Shown here one piece after another: positions 36,934 to 46,031 of a DNA stretch of 64,000 nucleotides. The DNA lies in assembly GCF_900129505.1 (NCBI RefSeq), contig NZ_LT670818.1, positions 4,745,001-4,809,000 on the forward strand. Reading direction: 5' to 3'. The DNA is from Bradyrhizobium erythrophlei (GTDB lineage Bacteria; Pseudomonadota; Alphaproteobacteria; Rhizobiales; Xanthobacteraceae). How positions within the stretch are numbered: the first letter of the stretch is position 1; each line of letters begins with the position of its first letter. The position numbers and the translations under genes were made by a program. The notes beneath the pieces are model-generated. The model ran no database searches and was not told where the DNA came from. It saw only the letters and a list, made by a program, of their open reading frames with translations.

Positions 36934-37848
36934 TTAGATTGCGTCCCAGTTGAAAATATCAGCCGAACGGTCGAGCTTGTAGAACGACGATTTCAGCGCC
37001 GGCATGCCGTGCTCGGCGATGGTCTGCGGGGTCCAGCCTTCACCGCGATGGATCGAGCGCAACGGGCGCGACTGGCTCATCAGGAAGATCTCGTTCATGC
37101 GCACCGCGAAGATCTGCCCGGTGACGTCCTTGGCGGCGTCGCTGAGCAGGAAGGCGCAGATCGGCGCGATCTTTTCCGGCCCCATCTGCTGGATTTTTGC
37201 GACACGCGCTTTCTCGGCCTCGGTTTCGGTCGGAATGGTGCCGATCAGCCGGCTCCAGGCGAACGGCGACACGCAATTCGAGCGCACGTTGAAACGGTTC
37301 ATGTCGAGCGCGATCGATTTCGACAGGCCGACGATGCCGAGTTTCGCGGCGGCGTAGTTGGCCTGGCCGAAATTGCCGACCAGGCCCGAGGTCGAGGTGA
37401 AGTGGACGAACGAGCCGCTCTCCTGTTCGCGGAACAGCCGCGCTGCGGCATGCGAGACATAGAACGACCCCATCAAATGCACCTTGATGACGGATTCGAA
37501 GGCGTCGATGCTCATGCGATGGAAGATCGCGTCGCGCAGGATGCCGGCATTGTTGACGACGCCGTCGAGCTTGCCAAAGCTGTCGACCGCCGTCTTGACG
37601 ATCTTGCTGGCGGGAATCGCTTCGGCGACGGTCTCGAAATTCGCCACCGCGGTGCCGCCGCGCTGCTTGATTTCCTCGACCACTTCCTCGGCGGGCGAGG
37701 CGCTCGATCCCGAGCCGTCGGCGGCGCCGCCGGGATCGTTGACCACGACCTTTGCCCCCTCGGCCGCGCAGAGCAGGGCGATTTCCTTGCCGATGCCGCG
37801 CCCGGCGCCGGTAACGATGATGGATTTGCCTTCGAGTGATTTTGTCAT
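36934..37848 (-). CDS. SDR family dehydrogenase, 17beta-HSD4/MFE-2-like
   Basis: A 304-residue NAD(P)-dependent SDR. The cofactor motif TGAGRGIG is near residues 13-20, an inserted 'NDPGGAADGSGSSASPAEE' follows the second strand (typical of the peroxisomal multifunctional enzyme-2 dehydrogenase branch), NNAG is present, and YxxxK is in 'NYAAAKLGIVGL'. These enzymes usually oxidise 3-hydroxyacyl-CoA, including steroid side-chain or branched intermediates. AGGAAAG precedes the ATG at 37848. It sits next to the thiolase and DUF35 genes on the same strand, which supports a beta-oxidation-like role. Confidence 0.92.
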   Translation of the reverse strand: MTKSLEGKSIIVTGAGRGIGKEIALLCAAEGAKVVVNDPGGAADGSGSSASPAEEVVEEIKQRGGTAVANFETVAEAIPASKIVKTAVDSFGKLDGVVNNAGILRDAIFHRMSIDAFESVIKVHLMGSFYVSHAAARLFREQESGSFVHFTSTSGLVGNFGQANYAAAKLGIVGLSKSIALDMNRFNVRSNCVSPFAWSRLIGTIPTETEAEKARVAKIQQMGPEKIAPICAFLLSDAAKDVTGQIFAVRMNEIFLMSQSRPLRSIHRGEGWTPQTIAEHGMPALKSSFYKLDRSADIFNWDAI

Positions 37849-37892
37849 GTTGCTTTCCTGTCCTGTTTTCCGAGGCCAAAGCAGGCAGCACT

Positions 37893-37972
37893 CGTCATGC
37901 GCGGGCCTGACCCGCGCATCCATCCGTCTTCGCAAAAAAGATGGATTGCCGGGTCAAGCCCGGAAATGACGA
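37893..37972. repeat. Palindromic intergenic repeat ('cgtcatgcgcgggcctgacc' type)
   Basis: Inverted arms cgtcatgcgcgggcctgacc... and ...gccgggtcaagcccggaaatg with a gatgg/ccatc inner stem, between two minus-strand genes. Related to the element at 7969. Confidence 0.75.
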
Positions 37973-38002
37973 AGTGTAGGCTGTGCCCGAAACCGCCCAT
38001 TT

Positions 38003-39142
38003 CTAGTTTTGGTTGGTAAAAATGATCGTGCCCGACGCGGCGAACATGCCGCCGACGCCGTGGCAGACCGAGATTTTTGCGCCCCGAACCTGCGCCGGCG
38101 CGATGCCGCGCATCTGCCGCACGCTCTCCTGCAGCGCGTACATGCCGTACATGCCCGAATGCATGTAGGAGAGGCCGCCGCCATTGGTGTTGAGCGGCAG
38201 CTTGCCGCCGGGGCGGGTGTTGCCATCGGCGATGAATTTGCCGGTCTCTTCGTGCGGCATGAAGCCAAGATCGCCGAGGCCGTACAGCGGCAGATGCGCA
38301 AAGGCGTCATAGATCATCAAATGATCGACGTCCTTGTGCGCAATGCCGGCCTCCTTGAACGCCAGTGGGCCCGCGACCTTGAACGCGCGCGAACTGTCAA
38401 AAGTCCGCATCTGGCTGACCATCGGCGTCTCCACGCTCTCGCCGCTGCCGAGGATATAGACCGGTTTCCTTGGAAAGTCCCTGGCGCGGTCGGCGGAGGT
38501 CAGGATCAGCGCGCCGCCGCCGTCGGTGACGAGGCAGCACTGCAGGATGCGGAATGGGTAGGCGATCATCTTCGAGTTCAGGACGTCCTCGACCGTGATC
38601 GGCGCCTTCATCGTGGCGCGCGGATTCTTCGCCGCCCATTCGCGCTGCACCACGGCGACCATGGCGATCTGCTCATGGGTAATGCCGTGGGTCTTCATGT
38701 AGCGCAGCACGGGGATCGGAAACATGCTCGGCGGTCCGTAGACGCCGAACGGCGACTCGAACTGGCCGTTGAGGCTGTCGGCCGGCGTGAAGCGCGGCTG
38801 TTTGCCGATCATCGACTTGCCGCTCTCGGCGTGGGTGATCAGCACGGTCTTGCACAGACCAGCCTCGATCGCGGCCGCGGCGTGGCGGACATGCAGCATG
38901 AACGAGCAGCCGCCGACCGAGGTGCCGTCGACCCAGGTCGGCGTGATGCCGAGGTAATGGGCGATCTGCTGCGGCGCTTCCACCGCGGTGGCGATGCCGT
39001 CGATGTCGGAGAGTTTCAAGCCGGCATCGGCGATGGCATTGAGCGCCGCATCCGCGTGCAGCTGGATCTGCGACATGTTGGGAATGACGCCGAGTTCGGT
39101 GGTTTCGGCAGCGCCGACGACGGCGACCTGATTTCTTCGCAT
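38003..39142 (-). CDS. Thiolase-like (SCP2-type) lipid-transfer/acetyl-CoA acetyltransferase family protein
   Basis: A 379-residue thiolase-fold protein. It has 'VAVVGAAETTELG' at the N-terminus, a cysteine in 'VGGCSFMLHVRHAAAAIEAG' near residue 78-80, 'HEQIAMVAVVQREWAAKNP', 'LNTNGGGLSYMHSG' and a C-terminal 'CHGVGGMFAASGT'. Partners of DUF35 proteins in this family can act as retro-aldolases (Ltp2 with the ChsH2 DUF35 domain in steroid side-chain degradation) rather than thiolases. The ATG at 39142 has AAGGG about ten bases upstream and follows the DUF35 gene by five bases, so they form an operon and probably a complex. Confidence 0.9.
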   Translation of the reverse strand: MRRNQVAVVGAAETTELGVIPNMSQIQLHADAALNAIADAGLKLSDIDGIATAVEAPQQIAHYLGITPTWVDGTSVGGCSFMLHVRHAAAAIEAGLCKTVLITHAESGKSMIGKQPRFTPADSLNGQFESPFGVYGPPSMFPIPVLRYMKTHGITHEQIAMVAVVQREWAAKNPRATMKAPITVEDVLNSKMIAYPFRILQCCLVTDGGGALILTSADRARDFPRKPVYILGSGESVETPMVSQMRTFDSSRAFKVAGPLAFKEAGIAHKDVDHLMIYDAFAHLPLYGLGDLGFMPHEETGKFIADGNTRPGGKLPLNTNGGGLSYMHSGMYGMYALQESVRQMRGIAPAQVRGAKISVCHGVGGMFAASGTIIFTNQN

Positions 39143-39147
39143 GGTGC

Positions 39148-39561
39148 TCAGCCCTTCGCCGGACGGAACAGGGGAAGGGTGATCTTGTCGTCGAGCTTCT
39201 CGAAGGCGACTTCCAGCTTCATGTCGAGTTCGAGCGCTTCCGGCGTCTGCGGACAATCGATGATGTTGCTCATCAAGCGCGGACCTTCGTCGAGCTCCAC
39301 CACGGCAATGGCGTAGGGCGGCGTAAAGCCGGGCGCGGCGGGCCGGTGGTTGATGACGTAGCTGTAGAGTGTGCCCTTGCCGGACGCCTTGAACACGCTG
39401 ACCTTGCGGCCGCCGCAGCCCGGACAGAATGGGCGCGGCGGGAAATAGACGTTGGCGCAGGCATCGCAGCGCTGCAGGCGAAGCTCGCCCGCCTGGGTGC
39501 CGTCCCAGAAATGCTGGGTCTCCGGCGTAGGTTTTGGTTTCGCACGCGCTGGTTCAGCCAT
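39148..39561 (-). CDS. Zn-ribbon/OB-fold (DUF35) acyl-CoA-associated protein
   Basis: A 137-residue protein with an N-terminal helix ('TQHFWDGTQAGELRLQRC'), a four-cysteine zinc ribbon C-X2-C-X10-C-X2-C (about residues 32-48) and a C-terminal OB-fold that usually binds CoA ('GKGTLYSYVINHRPAAPGF'). DUF35 proteins pair with SCP2-type thiolases and stabilise or complete their active site. The ATG at 39561 lies behind GGAAACGACGAG. The thiolase gene starts five bases after its stop. Role inferred from this pairing. Confidence 0.93.
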   Translation of the reverse strand: MAEPARAKPKPTPETQHFWDGTQAGELRLQRCDACANVYFPPRPFCPGCGGRKVSVFKASGKGTLYSYVINHRPAAPGFTPPYAIAVVELDEGPRLMSNIIDCPQTPEALELDMKLEVAFEKLDDKITLPLFRPAKG

Positions 39562-39775
39562 CTCGTCGTTTCCTCTCCTGGGCGTGCGGATCCGGCTCCG
39601 GCCCGCTGGTTTCGATCTTGATGCGACATTGGACGGCCCGGCCTCAACGGTCCAGCGGACCCCTTGCATGCCGCGTATTCCGGCGCACGCACTATTGCCC
39701 GGGCCGGGAAGCTTGTATCGCTATCGCTGCTCGCGGTAGATTGCCGGCGAGAACGAAGAAAATCGGGAGGAATCG

Positions 39776-41023
39776 ATGTTGAAAATCACGGGCGCGGTGC
39801 TGGCCGCAGGTCTGGCGTGTGCCACCCAGGCCCTTGCCGCCGACGCACCGGCCGAAATCAGGATCGGCACGCTCTATGCCTCCTCCGGACGCTTCGCCTC
39901 GATTTCGATGCCAGTGCACAGCGCGCTGAAACTCTGGGCAGAGCAGAAGAATGCCGAGGGCGGGGTCTATGTGAAGGCGTTCGACAGGAAGATCCCGGTC
40001 AAGCTCGTCGCCTACGACGATCAGAGCAACACTGCCACAGCTTCCACGCTCTACAATCAGCTGATCACGCAGGACAAGGTCGATCTCCTGGTCGCGGATT
40101 CCGGTTCGGTTTTGACGGCGCCGGCGGTCGCAATCGCGCGCGACCACAAGATGTTCCTGTACGACCAGACCGGCACCGGGGCGAGCTTCTTCTCCAAGGA
40201 CAATCCCTACATCGCGCTGATGGCGGACCCGGTTTCGACCGTCTGGCCGAAACCGGTCGCCGACTTCGTGTCGCATGACGGCCCGGGCCTCGGCATCAAG
40301 AAGATCGCGATCCTCTATTCGACCAACGAGTTCACGGGCACGCAGGCCAACGCCTTCCGCAAATTTGTCAAGGACTCCGGCGCGCCGATCGAGATCGTCT
40401 ACGATCAGGGCGTTCCGACCGAAACCACCAACTATACCGTCATCATCAACAACATCGCCAATACGCAGCCGGATGCGGTGATCCACTTCGGCTACGCGCC
40501 GAACGACATTGCGTTCCTGCGCAACGTCGCCGACGTCGGCGTCAACTTCAAGATGCTGTTCTCGATCTATGCGGGGCTCGAGACGGAACTGCTCGAGAAG
40601 AACGTCGGCGAGAAGGGCCTGGAATATGTCTACACCTATGTGCCGCCATCCGAACTCGAATATCCCGTCGAATTCGGCATGAGCATGAAGGATTACAAGG
40701 CCGCCTGGGACAAGAAATATTCCGACGGCAAGGTCGAGTTCGGCTTCAACGCGGTCGCCGGATACACCACCGGGCTCGTGATCGAGAAGACGCTTTCGGT
40801 CGCGACCAGCCTCGATCAGATGGAGCTGCGCCGGGCGACGTTCAGCCTGTCCGGAAACCTCAAGACGCTCGACGGCACCTTCGCGCTCGACGAGATGGGC
40901 GGCCAGATCGGCGAATTGACACCGCTCGGGCAGCTCAGGCTCGACGATAACGGCCACATCAAGTTCGTCTCGATCTATCCGCACGAGACCGCTACCGGCA
41001 AGCCGGTCTATCCGCGTCCATGA
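39776..41023 (+). CDS. ABC transporter substrate-binding protein, LIV family
   Basis: A 415-residue periplasmic binding protein of the branched-chain amino acid (Leu/Ile/Val) family. The Sec signal peptide is 'TGAVLAAGLACATQALAAD', with probable cleavage after ALA at about residue 22. The mature start 'EIRIGTLYASSGRFASI' and 'AYDDQSNTATASTLYNQLI' are family features. GGGAGG lies five bases upstream of the ATG. First gene of a tight nine-gene plus-strand operon to 48060. Because AtuA, amidase and DUF2848 genes follow, the ligand is probably an amide or organic acid rather than an amino acid; this is inference. Confidence 0.94.
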   Translation: MLKITGAVLAAGLACATQALAADAPAEIRIGTLYASSGRFASISMPVHSALKLWAEQKNAEGGVYVKAFDRKIPVKLVAYDDQSNTATASTLYNQLITQDKVDLLVADSGSVLTAPAVAIARDHKMFLYDQTGTGASFFSKDNPYIALMADPVSTVWPKPVADFVSHDGPGLGIKKIAILYSTNEFTGTQANAFRKFVKDSGAPIEIVYDQGVPTETTNYTVIINNIANTQPDAVIHFGYAPNDIAFLRNVADVGVNFKMLFSIYAGLETELLEKNVGEKGLEYVYTYVPPSELEYPVEFGMSMKDYKAAWDKKYSDGKVEFGFNAVAGYTTGLVIEKTLSVATSLDQMELRRATFSLSGNLKTLDGTFALDEMGGQIGELTPLGQLRLDDNGHIKFVSIYPHETATGKPVYPRP

Positions 41024-41066
41024 AACCATCGCAGAACGGCAACCGGCTGGCGGGAGCCAAGCGCCG

Positions 41067-41993
41067 ATGCTGATTTACGCGCTCGTCGCCGGCGTGCTGT
41101 TCGGTCTGTATTTCAGCCTGGTCGGCATCGGCCTCAATCTCGTGTTCGGCGTCATGCGCATCGTCAACCTTGCGCATGGCGACATCCTGATGCTCGGCGC
41201 CTTCGTCGCTTTCGGCGTCGTGACGCTCGCCGGCATCGATCCCTTGTTCGCGGTGCCGCTAGCCTTCGTGCTGTTCGTGCTCGCGGGCCTGTTGCTCTAT
41301 TGGGTGCTGGTGCCGCGGCTGCAGGGCTCGGTCAATCCGGAAATGCTGTCGATCATCCTATTCTTCGGCCTCTCGCAGGTGATCGAAGCCGTCATGACGA
41401 TCTTCTTCGGCACCAGCGAGCGCTCGATCCAGAGCCGCATGCTGGGCACGGTGTTTTCGACCATCAGGATCAAATTGTTCGGCGGCAAGCCGGGCGCGAG
41501 TGGGCCGATCCAGATCTTCGGGCAGAGCTTTCCCGCCGCCTGGGTGATCGCGGCCATCACCAGCCTGATCGCGATCGCGCTGGTTTATGTCTATCTCTAC
41601 CGCACCCGCCTCGGCACGCTCACCCGCGCGGTGATGTCGCGGCGCGACGAGGCGCTGGCGACCGGAATCGATGTCGATCGCGTCTCGGCCGCAGCCTTCG
41701 GCGTCGGACTGGGGCTCGCGGCGGTGGCCGGCGTGTTCGCACCCTTCATGTTCGGGTCGGTGACGCCGGCGTTCGGGGCGGATGCGACCGTCACCTCCTT
41801 CGCGATCGTGGTGCTGGGCTCGCTCGGCAACCCCTTAGGGACCGCGCTCGGCGGCGTGGTCTATGGCGTCTGCTATATGCTGGTGCAGACCTATCTCAGT
41901 TCCTGGGCCGATCTGTTGCCTTACGTGCTCCTGATCTTCATCCTGCTGCTGCGTCCAAGCGGCCTGCTCGGAAGGCGGGTGCGCGTTGCCTAG
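41067..41993 (+). CDS. ABC transporter permease, LivH-like
   Basis: A 308-residue inner-membrane permease with about eight hydrophobic segments. The N-terminus 'VAGVLFGLYFSLVGIGLNLV' and 'MRIVNLAHGDILMLGAFVAF' are hallmarks of LivH. The cytoplasmic coupling loop 'LTRAVMSRRDEALATGIDVD' and the C-terminal 'GSLGNPLGTALGGVVYGVC' are intact. With the LivM-like permease (overlapping by eight bases) it forms the translocation channel of the importer. Confidence 0.94.
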   Translation: MLIYALVAGVLFGLYFSLVGIGLNLVFGVMRIVNLAHGDILMLGAFVAFGVVTLAGIDPLFAVPLAFVLFVLAGLLLYWVLVPRLQGSVNPEMLSIILFFGLSQVIEAVMTIFFGTSERSIQSRMLGTVFSTIRIKLFGGKPGASGPIQIFGQSFPAAWVIAAITSLIAIALVYVYLYRTRLGTLTRAVMSRRDEALATGIDVDRVSAAAFGVGLGLAAVAGVFAPFMFGSVTPAFGADATVTSFAIVVLGSLGNPLGTALGGVVYGVCYMLVQTYLSSWADLLPYVLLIFILLLRPSGLLGRRVRVA

Positions 41994-42906
41994 CTCCTTC
42001 AAGCACGCCCTGTTCATCGTGCTGCCCCTGATCGCCGTATTCGCGGTGCTGCCGGGCGTCTATCAAAATCACCTGCTGCTGTTCAATTTCGTCATCTTCC
42101 TGATCCTCGCCCAGGGCGTGAACATCATCTACGGTTTTACCGGCTATCTGCCGTTCGGCTATGTCGGTTTCTTCGGCGCCGGCGCCTATGGTTTTGCGAT
42201 CCTGGTGATGCACTTTCAGGCCTCAGCGCCGATCGCCGTGCTTGCCGGCGGAGCGATCGGCGTCGCGCTTGGGCTGTTGCTGACGCCGCTGTTGCGGCTG
42301 TCGGGGGCCTATTTTGCGATTGCCAATCTGGCGGCATCGCTGGCGGTGTTGCACTTCGTCGCCAATCCGGCGCTGGAGAACATCACGCGCGGGCCGTACG
42401 GCGTCTCGCTCACCGGCACCTTCAATCCGACGCTGGCCTATTCGGCCGCGCTCGTGGTACTGACATTGACGCTCGGCGCCGTCGTGTATTTGAAAAACTC
42501 CCGCTTCGGCCTCGCGCTGCAGGCGGTGCGGGAAGATGCGGTCTCAGCCTCGATGGCGGGTGTCGACGTGGTGCGGATGCGCGTGATCGCATGGCTTGCG
42601 TCCGCGCTGGTGGCGGGTCTCGCCGGCGGCGTCTACGCTTGGTACGTGTCGGTGTTCTACCCCGACAATGTCTTTTCCGGCGACTTCAGCATTTTTGCCA
42701 TCGTGTTCGCGCTGTTCGGCGGCGTCGCCACGATCACGGGTCCGATCGTCGGCGTCATCATCCTCTACGGCATCTACAATCTGATCGGGTTTACCACGCC
42801 GCAATATTTCCAGTTGATTTACGGTCTCTTGATCATGGGGCTGGTGCTGTTCCTGCCGGCCGGCCTGGTTTCGCTGGCGACACGGAGGGGCTGGCATGTC
42901 CCCTGA
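41986..42906 (+). CDS. ABC transporter permease, LivM-like
   Basis: A 306-residue inner-membrane permease. Family marks: 'FTGYLPFGYVGFFGAGAYGF', the cytoplasmic 'LALQAVREDAVSASMAGVDV' coupling loop and 'FALFGGVATITGPIVGVIIL'. Translation appears to begin at the TTG at 41986, with GGAAGG about ten bases upstream; it overlaps the LivH-like gene by eight bases and the ATPase gene by 11, so the complex is translationally coupled. Confidence 0.93.
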   Translation: MPSSFKHALFIVLPLIAVFAVLPGVYQNHLLLFNFVIFLILAQGVNIIYGFTGYLPFGYVGFFGAGAYGFAILVMHFQASAPIAVLAGGAIGVALGLLLTPLLRLSGAYFAIANLAASLAVLHFVANPALENITRGPYGVSLTGTFNPTLAYSAALVVLTLTLGAVVYLKNSRFGLALQAVREDAVSASMAGVDVVRMRVIAWLASALVAGLAGGVYAWYVSVFYPDNVFSGDFSIFAIVFALFGGVATITGPIVGVIILYGIYNLIGFTTPQYFQLIYGLLIMGLVLFLPAGLVSLATRRGWHVP

Positions 42907-43627
42907 CAACGCTCCCATCCTCAACGTGACAAAACTCGCAAAACGTTTCGGCGGTTTCTATGCGCTGGACGGCTTGAGCTTCCATGTCGCGTCCGGCGAA
43001 ATCCTGGGACTGGTTGGTCCGAACGGTTCCGGCAAGACCACCGCGATCAATGTGATCTCCGGTCTCTATGCGCCCGACGGTGGCGAGGTGGTGCTGGATG
43101 ACGTCTCGATCGGTGGGGTCGCCTCGCACAAACTGGTCCACCGCGGCATCAACCGGACCTTCCAGGTGCCGAAGCCCTTCCTGTCGCTGACGGTGCGCGA
43201 GAATATCGAGGTCGCTTTGGCCTATGGCCGCGCCGCGGTCGCGCCGCCGGCGATGGCCGACTTGCTCAATGAGTACCGGCTGACGGAAGTCGCCGACCGG
43301 CCGGCGGCGGATCTGAACAACGCGCAGCAGAAAATGCTCGATCTGGTGCGTGCGCTCGCGACGCGTCCGCGGCTGTTGCTGCTCGATGAACTCGCCGCCG
43401 GACTCAATCCGGCGGAACTCGACTGGATCGCCGAGCGCATCAAGGCGCTGGCGCAAACGGGAATCGCGATCATCGTGGTCGAACATCTGATGGGTTTTAT
43501 CGAGCACATCACCGACCGCGTCATCGTCATGAATGCCGGCAAGGAGATATTCGAGGGCAAGCTCGCGGTCGCGGTGCAGGTGCCGCAGGTGATCGAAGTG
43601 TTTTTGGGAGGCGAGCATGCCGCCTGA
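42896..43627 (+). CDS. ABC transporter ATP-binding protein, LivG-like, with altered signature motif
   Basis: A 243-residue ATPase. Walker A GPNGSGKT is near residues 40-47, Walker B 'LLLLDELAAGLNP' near 160-172, and the switch histidine is in 'IIVVEHLMGFI'. The ABC signature, normally LSxGQ, reads LNNAQ ('DLNNAQQKMLDLVRALA'), losing the serine and glycine that contact ATP in the partner subunit. The LivF-like partner keeps LSGGQ, so one composite ATP site may be degenerate. It overlaps both neighbours by 11 bases. Confidence 0.93.
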   Translation: MSPDNAPILNVTKLAKRFGGFYALDGLSFHVASGEILGLVGPNGSGKTTAINVISGLYAPDGGEVVLDDVSIGGVASHKLVHRGINRTFQVPKPFLSLTVRENIEVALAYGRAAVAPPAMADLLNEYRLTEVADRPAADLNNAQQKMLDLVRALATRPRLLLLDELAAGLNPAELDWIAERIKALAQTGIAIIVVEHLMGFIEHITDRVIVMNAGKEIFEGKLAVAVQVPQVIEVFLGGEHAA

Positions 43628-44336
43628 AGTCGCGCCGCTGTTGAAGGCCGCCGGCGTCGATGCCGGCTATGGCACCATGCAGGTGCTGTGGGGCGTCGAT
43701 CTCGACGTCCGACCGGGCGAGACCGTGCTGCTGCTCGGGGCCAACGGCGCCGGTAAAACCACGTTCCTCAAGACGCTGGTCGGCCTGATCGAGGCACGGC
43801 ACGGCAGTATCGATCTCGGCGGCCACGACGTGACGCGGATGCGGTCCAGCGACCGGATGCGGCTCGGCATGACCTATATGTCGGAACTCGCGGTCTTTCC
43901 CGATCTGTCGATCGAGGAAAACATTCGCGTCGGCGCGCAGGCGCTGGGCCATGCCAATCCCGGCGCGCGTGCCGAAGAACTCTACGGGGTGTTCCCGGCA
44001 TTGCGCGAAAAACGCCGTGCGCCGGCCTCGAGTCTCTCCGGCGGCCAGCGCAAGATGCTCGGCATTGCGAAAGCGCTGGCCGCCGAGCCGCGGCTTCTGG
44101 TGATGGACGAACCCTCGGCCGGGCTGTCGCCCTTGTTCGTCAAGGAAGTGATCCGGATATTGAGCGATTTGCGTGGCCGGGGGCTTGCGCTCCTGATCGC
44201 CGAGCAGAATATCGGCTTTCTCGAGGTTGCGACGCGGGTGTTCGTGCTGGAAGGCGGGCGCATCCGGTTTTCCGGCACGGTGGCGGAAATGACCGATAAT
44301 GAAGCGTTGCGGCGTGCCTATTTCGGGCTGAAGTGA
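43617..44336 (+). CDS. ABC transporter ATP-binding protein, LivF-like
   Basis: A 239-residue ATPase, second nucleotide-binding subunit of the LIV-type importer. Walker A GANGAGKT, signature LSGGQ ('SLSGGQRKMLGIAKALA') and Walker B 'LLVMDEPSAGLSPLFVKE' are all intact, in contrast to the LivG-like partner. The gene overlaps the LivG-like gene by 11 bases and its TGA stop shares a base with the next ATG. Confidence 0.94.
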   Translation: MPPEVAPLLKAAGVDAGYGTMQVLWGVDLDVRPGETVLLLGANGAGKTTFLKTLVGLIEARHGSIDLGGHDVTRMRSSDRMRLGMTYMSELAVFPDLSIEENIRVGAQALGHANPGARAEELYGVFPALREKRRAPASSLSGGQRKMLGIAKALAAEPRLLVMDEPSAGLSPLFVKEVIRILSDLRGRGLALLIAEQNIGFLEVATRVFVLEGGRIRFSGTVAEMTDNEALRRAYFGLK

Positions 44337-45676
44337 TGCGAACCATCAGAATAGGGTCAGGCGCGGGCTATTCGGGTGATCGCATCGAGCCCGCGGTTGA
44401 ACTTGCCGAAAAGGGCGACATCCAATACCTGGTGTTCGAGTGCCTCGGAGAACGCACTGTCGCGCTGGCGCAGCAGGCGCGCATGAAGAACCCCGATGGC
44501 GGGTACGACCCGCTGCTGGAAGAGCGGATGCGGGCGGTGCTGCCGGCCTGCGCGGCCAGAGGCATCAAGATCGTCACCAATATGGGCGCGGCCAATCCGG
44601 TCGCGGCGAGCCGCAAGACCGCCGAGATCGCAAGATCGCTCGGGCTGTCGTCGCTGAAGATCGCGGCCGTGATCGGCGACGACGTGCTCGACGCCTGCAA
44701 GGACGGCGATCTCCCGATCATGGAATTCGAGGGGACGATAAAACAGCTCGGCAACCGTCTGTTGTCGGCCAACGCCTATCTCGGCGCGGCGCCGATGGCG
44801 GAAGCGTTTCGCCAGGGCGCCGACATCGTCATTACCGGGCGGGCGTCCGATCCCGCGATGTTCCTGGCGCCGATGATCCATGCGTTCGGCTGGGCGATGG
44901 ACGACTGGAACCTGCTGGGGCAGGGCACCGTTGCGGGCCATCTGCTGGAATGCGCCGGCCAGATCACCGGCGGCTATTTTGCCGACCCCGGGTACAAGGA
45001 CATCCCCGATCTGGCGCGGCTCGGCTTTCCGATCGGCGAAGTCGGCGAAGACGGTAGTCTCATCATCACCAAGGTCGAAGGCTCCGGCGGCGCGGTGACG
45101 GCGCAAACCTGCAAGGAGCAACTGCTCTACGAGGTGCACGATCCCACTCGATATATCCAGCCTGACGTCGTTGCCGATTTCTCGGAGGTGAAGGTCGAGG
45201 AACTGGCAAAGGACCGCGTGCGCGTCAGCGGCGGGCGCGGCACCAAACGCACCGGTACCCTCAAAGTCTCGGTCGGCTATGTCGACAGTTTCATCGGCGA
45301 GGGACAGATTTCCTATGCCGGCCCCGGCGCCCTGGCGCGCGGGCGGCTGGCGCTGGAAATTGTCCGCGAACGGCTGAAGCTGACCGGCGTGGCCGCGAGC
45401 GAATTGCGGTTCGAACTGATCGGCGTCGACTCCCTGCACGGGCCTCAGCTTTCCGGGCAGGCCAACGAGCCTTACGAGGTACGGGTGCGAGTCGCCGGCC
45501 GCACCGAAACTTTGCGCGAGGCTGTCAGGATCGGCAACGAGGTCGAAACGCTCTACACCAATGGTCCGGCGGCCGGCGGCGGTGCCTTCAAATCGGCGCG
45601 CGACGTGGTCGCGGTTGCGTCGGTTCTGCTGCCGCGCGAGCTCGCAAAACCGTCGATCCAGTTCGTGGAGGCGTGA
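44336..45676 (+). CDS. AtuA family protein (DUF1446), large part
   Basis: A 446-residue protein of the acyclic terpene utilisation AtuA family. Features: 'IRIGSGAGYSGDRIEPAVEL' at the N-terminus, 'VTNMGAANPVAASRKTAEIA', 'QGADIVITGRASDPAMFLAP', and 'AGHLLECAGQITGGYFADPG'. AtuA of Pseudomonas is needed for citronellol/geraniol use but its reaction is unknown; homologues are found near amidases and ABC importers. The start is ATG 44336 or the overlapping GTG 44333; the stop of the LivF-like gene overlaps it. The C-terminal AtuA-like domain is encoded separately by the next gene. Confidence 0.9.
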   Translation: MRTIRIGSGAGYSGDRIEPAVELAEKGDIQYLVFECLGERTVALAQQARMKNPDGGYDPLLEERMRAVLPACAARGIKIVTNMGAANPVAASRKTAEIARSLGLSSLKIAAVIGDDVLDACKDGDLPIMEFEGTIKQLGNRLLSANAYLGAAPMAEAFRQGADIVITGRASDPAMFLAPMIHAFGWAMDDWNLLGQGTVAGHLLECAGQITGGYFADPGYKDIPDLARLGFPIGEVGEDGSLIITKVEGSGGAVTAQTCKEQLLYEVHDPTRYIQPDVVADFSEVKVEELAKDRVRVSGGRGTKRTGTLKVSVGYVDSFIGEGQISYAGPGALARGRLALEIVRERLKLTGVAASELRFELIGVDSLHGPQLSGQANEPYEVRVRVAGRTETLREAVRIGNEVETLYTNGPAAGGGAFKSARDVVAVASVLLPRELAKPSIQFVEA

Positions 45677-46000
45677 GTGACGAAACTGCGCGAGATCGCC
45701 CATTCCCGCACCGGCGACAAGGGCAATATCTCCAACATCTCGGTGATCGCCTATCACCAGAAGCATTACCCGCTACTGCTGGCGCAGGTCACCAGCGCGC
45801 GGGTCAAGGCCCATTTCGCCGGCGTTGTCGAAGGCGAGGTGGTTCGCTATGAACTGCCCAACATATCAGCGCTGAACTTTGTCATGAGCCAGGCGCTGGG
45901 CGGCGGCGTCACGCGATCGCTGGCGCTCGACGCGCATGGCAAATCGCTGAGCTCCGCGCTGCTCGATCTGGAGATCGAGGCGGTTTCGGACAATAGCTAA
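45677..46000 (+). CDS. AtuA-like C-terminal (ferredoxin-fold) domain protein
   Basis: A 107-residue protein corresponding to the C-terminal domain of longer AtuA proteins: 'LREIAHSRTGDKGNISNISV' at the N-terminus and 'YELPNISALNFVMSQALGGG'. It starts at a GTG directly after the stop of the AtuA gene, with GGAGG six bases upstream. In other bacteria both parts are one protein of about 590 residues; here they are two, presumably associating. No catalytic residues can be assigned. Confidence 0.88.
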   Translation: MTKLREIAHSRTGDKGNISNISVIAYHQKHYPLLLAQVTSARVKAHFAGVVEGEVVRYELPNISALNFVMSQALGGGVTRSLALDAHGKSLSSALLDLEIEAVSDNS

Positions 46001-46031
46001 TTCGATCAGACAGCCACAAGGCGACCCAGCA

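Noticed and set aside
44357..45766. 469-codon minus-strand frame over the AtuA gene
   Set aside because: Antisense frame kept open by GC-rich third positions; Arg/Gly/Asp/His-rich composition and no ribosome site.
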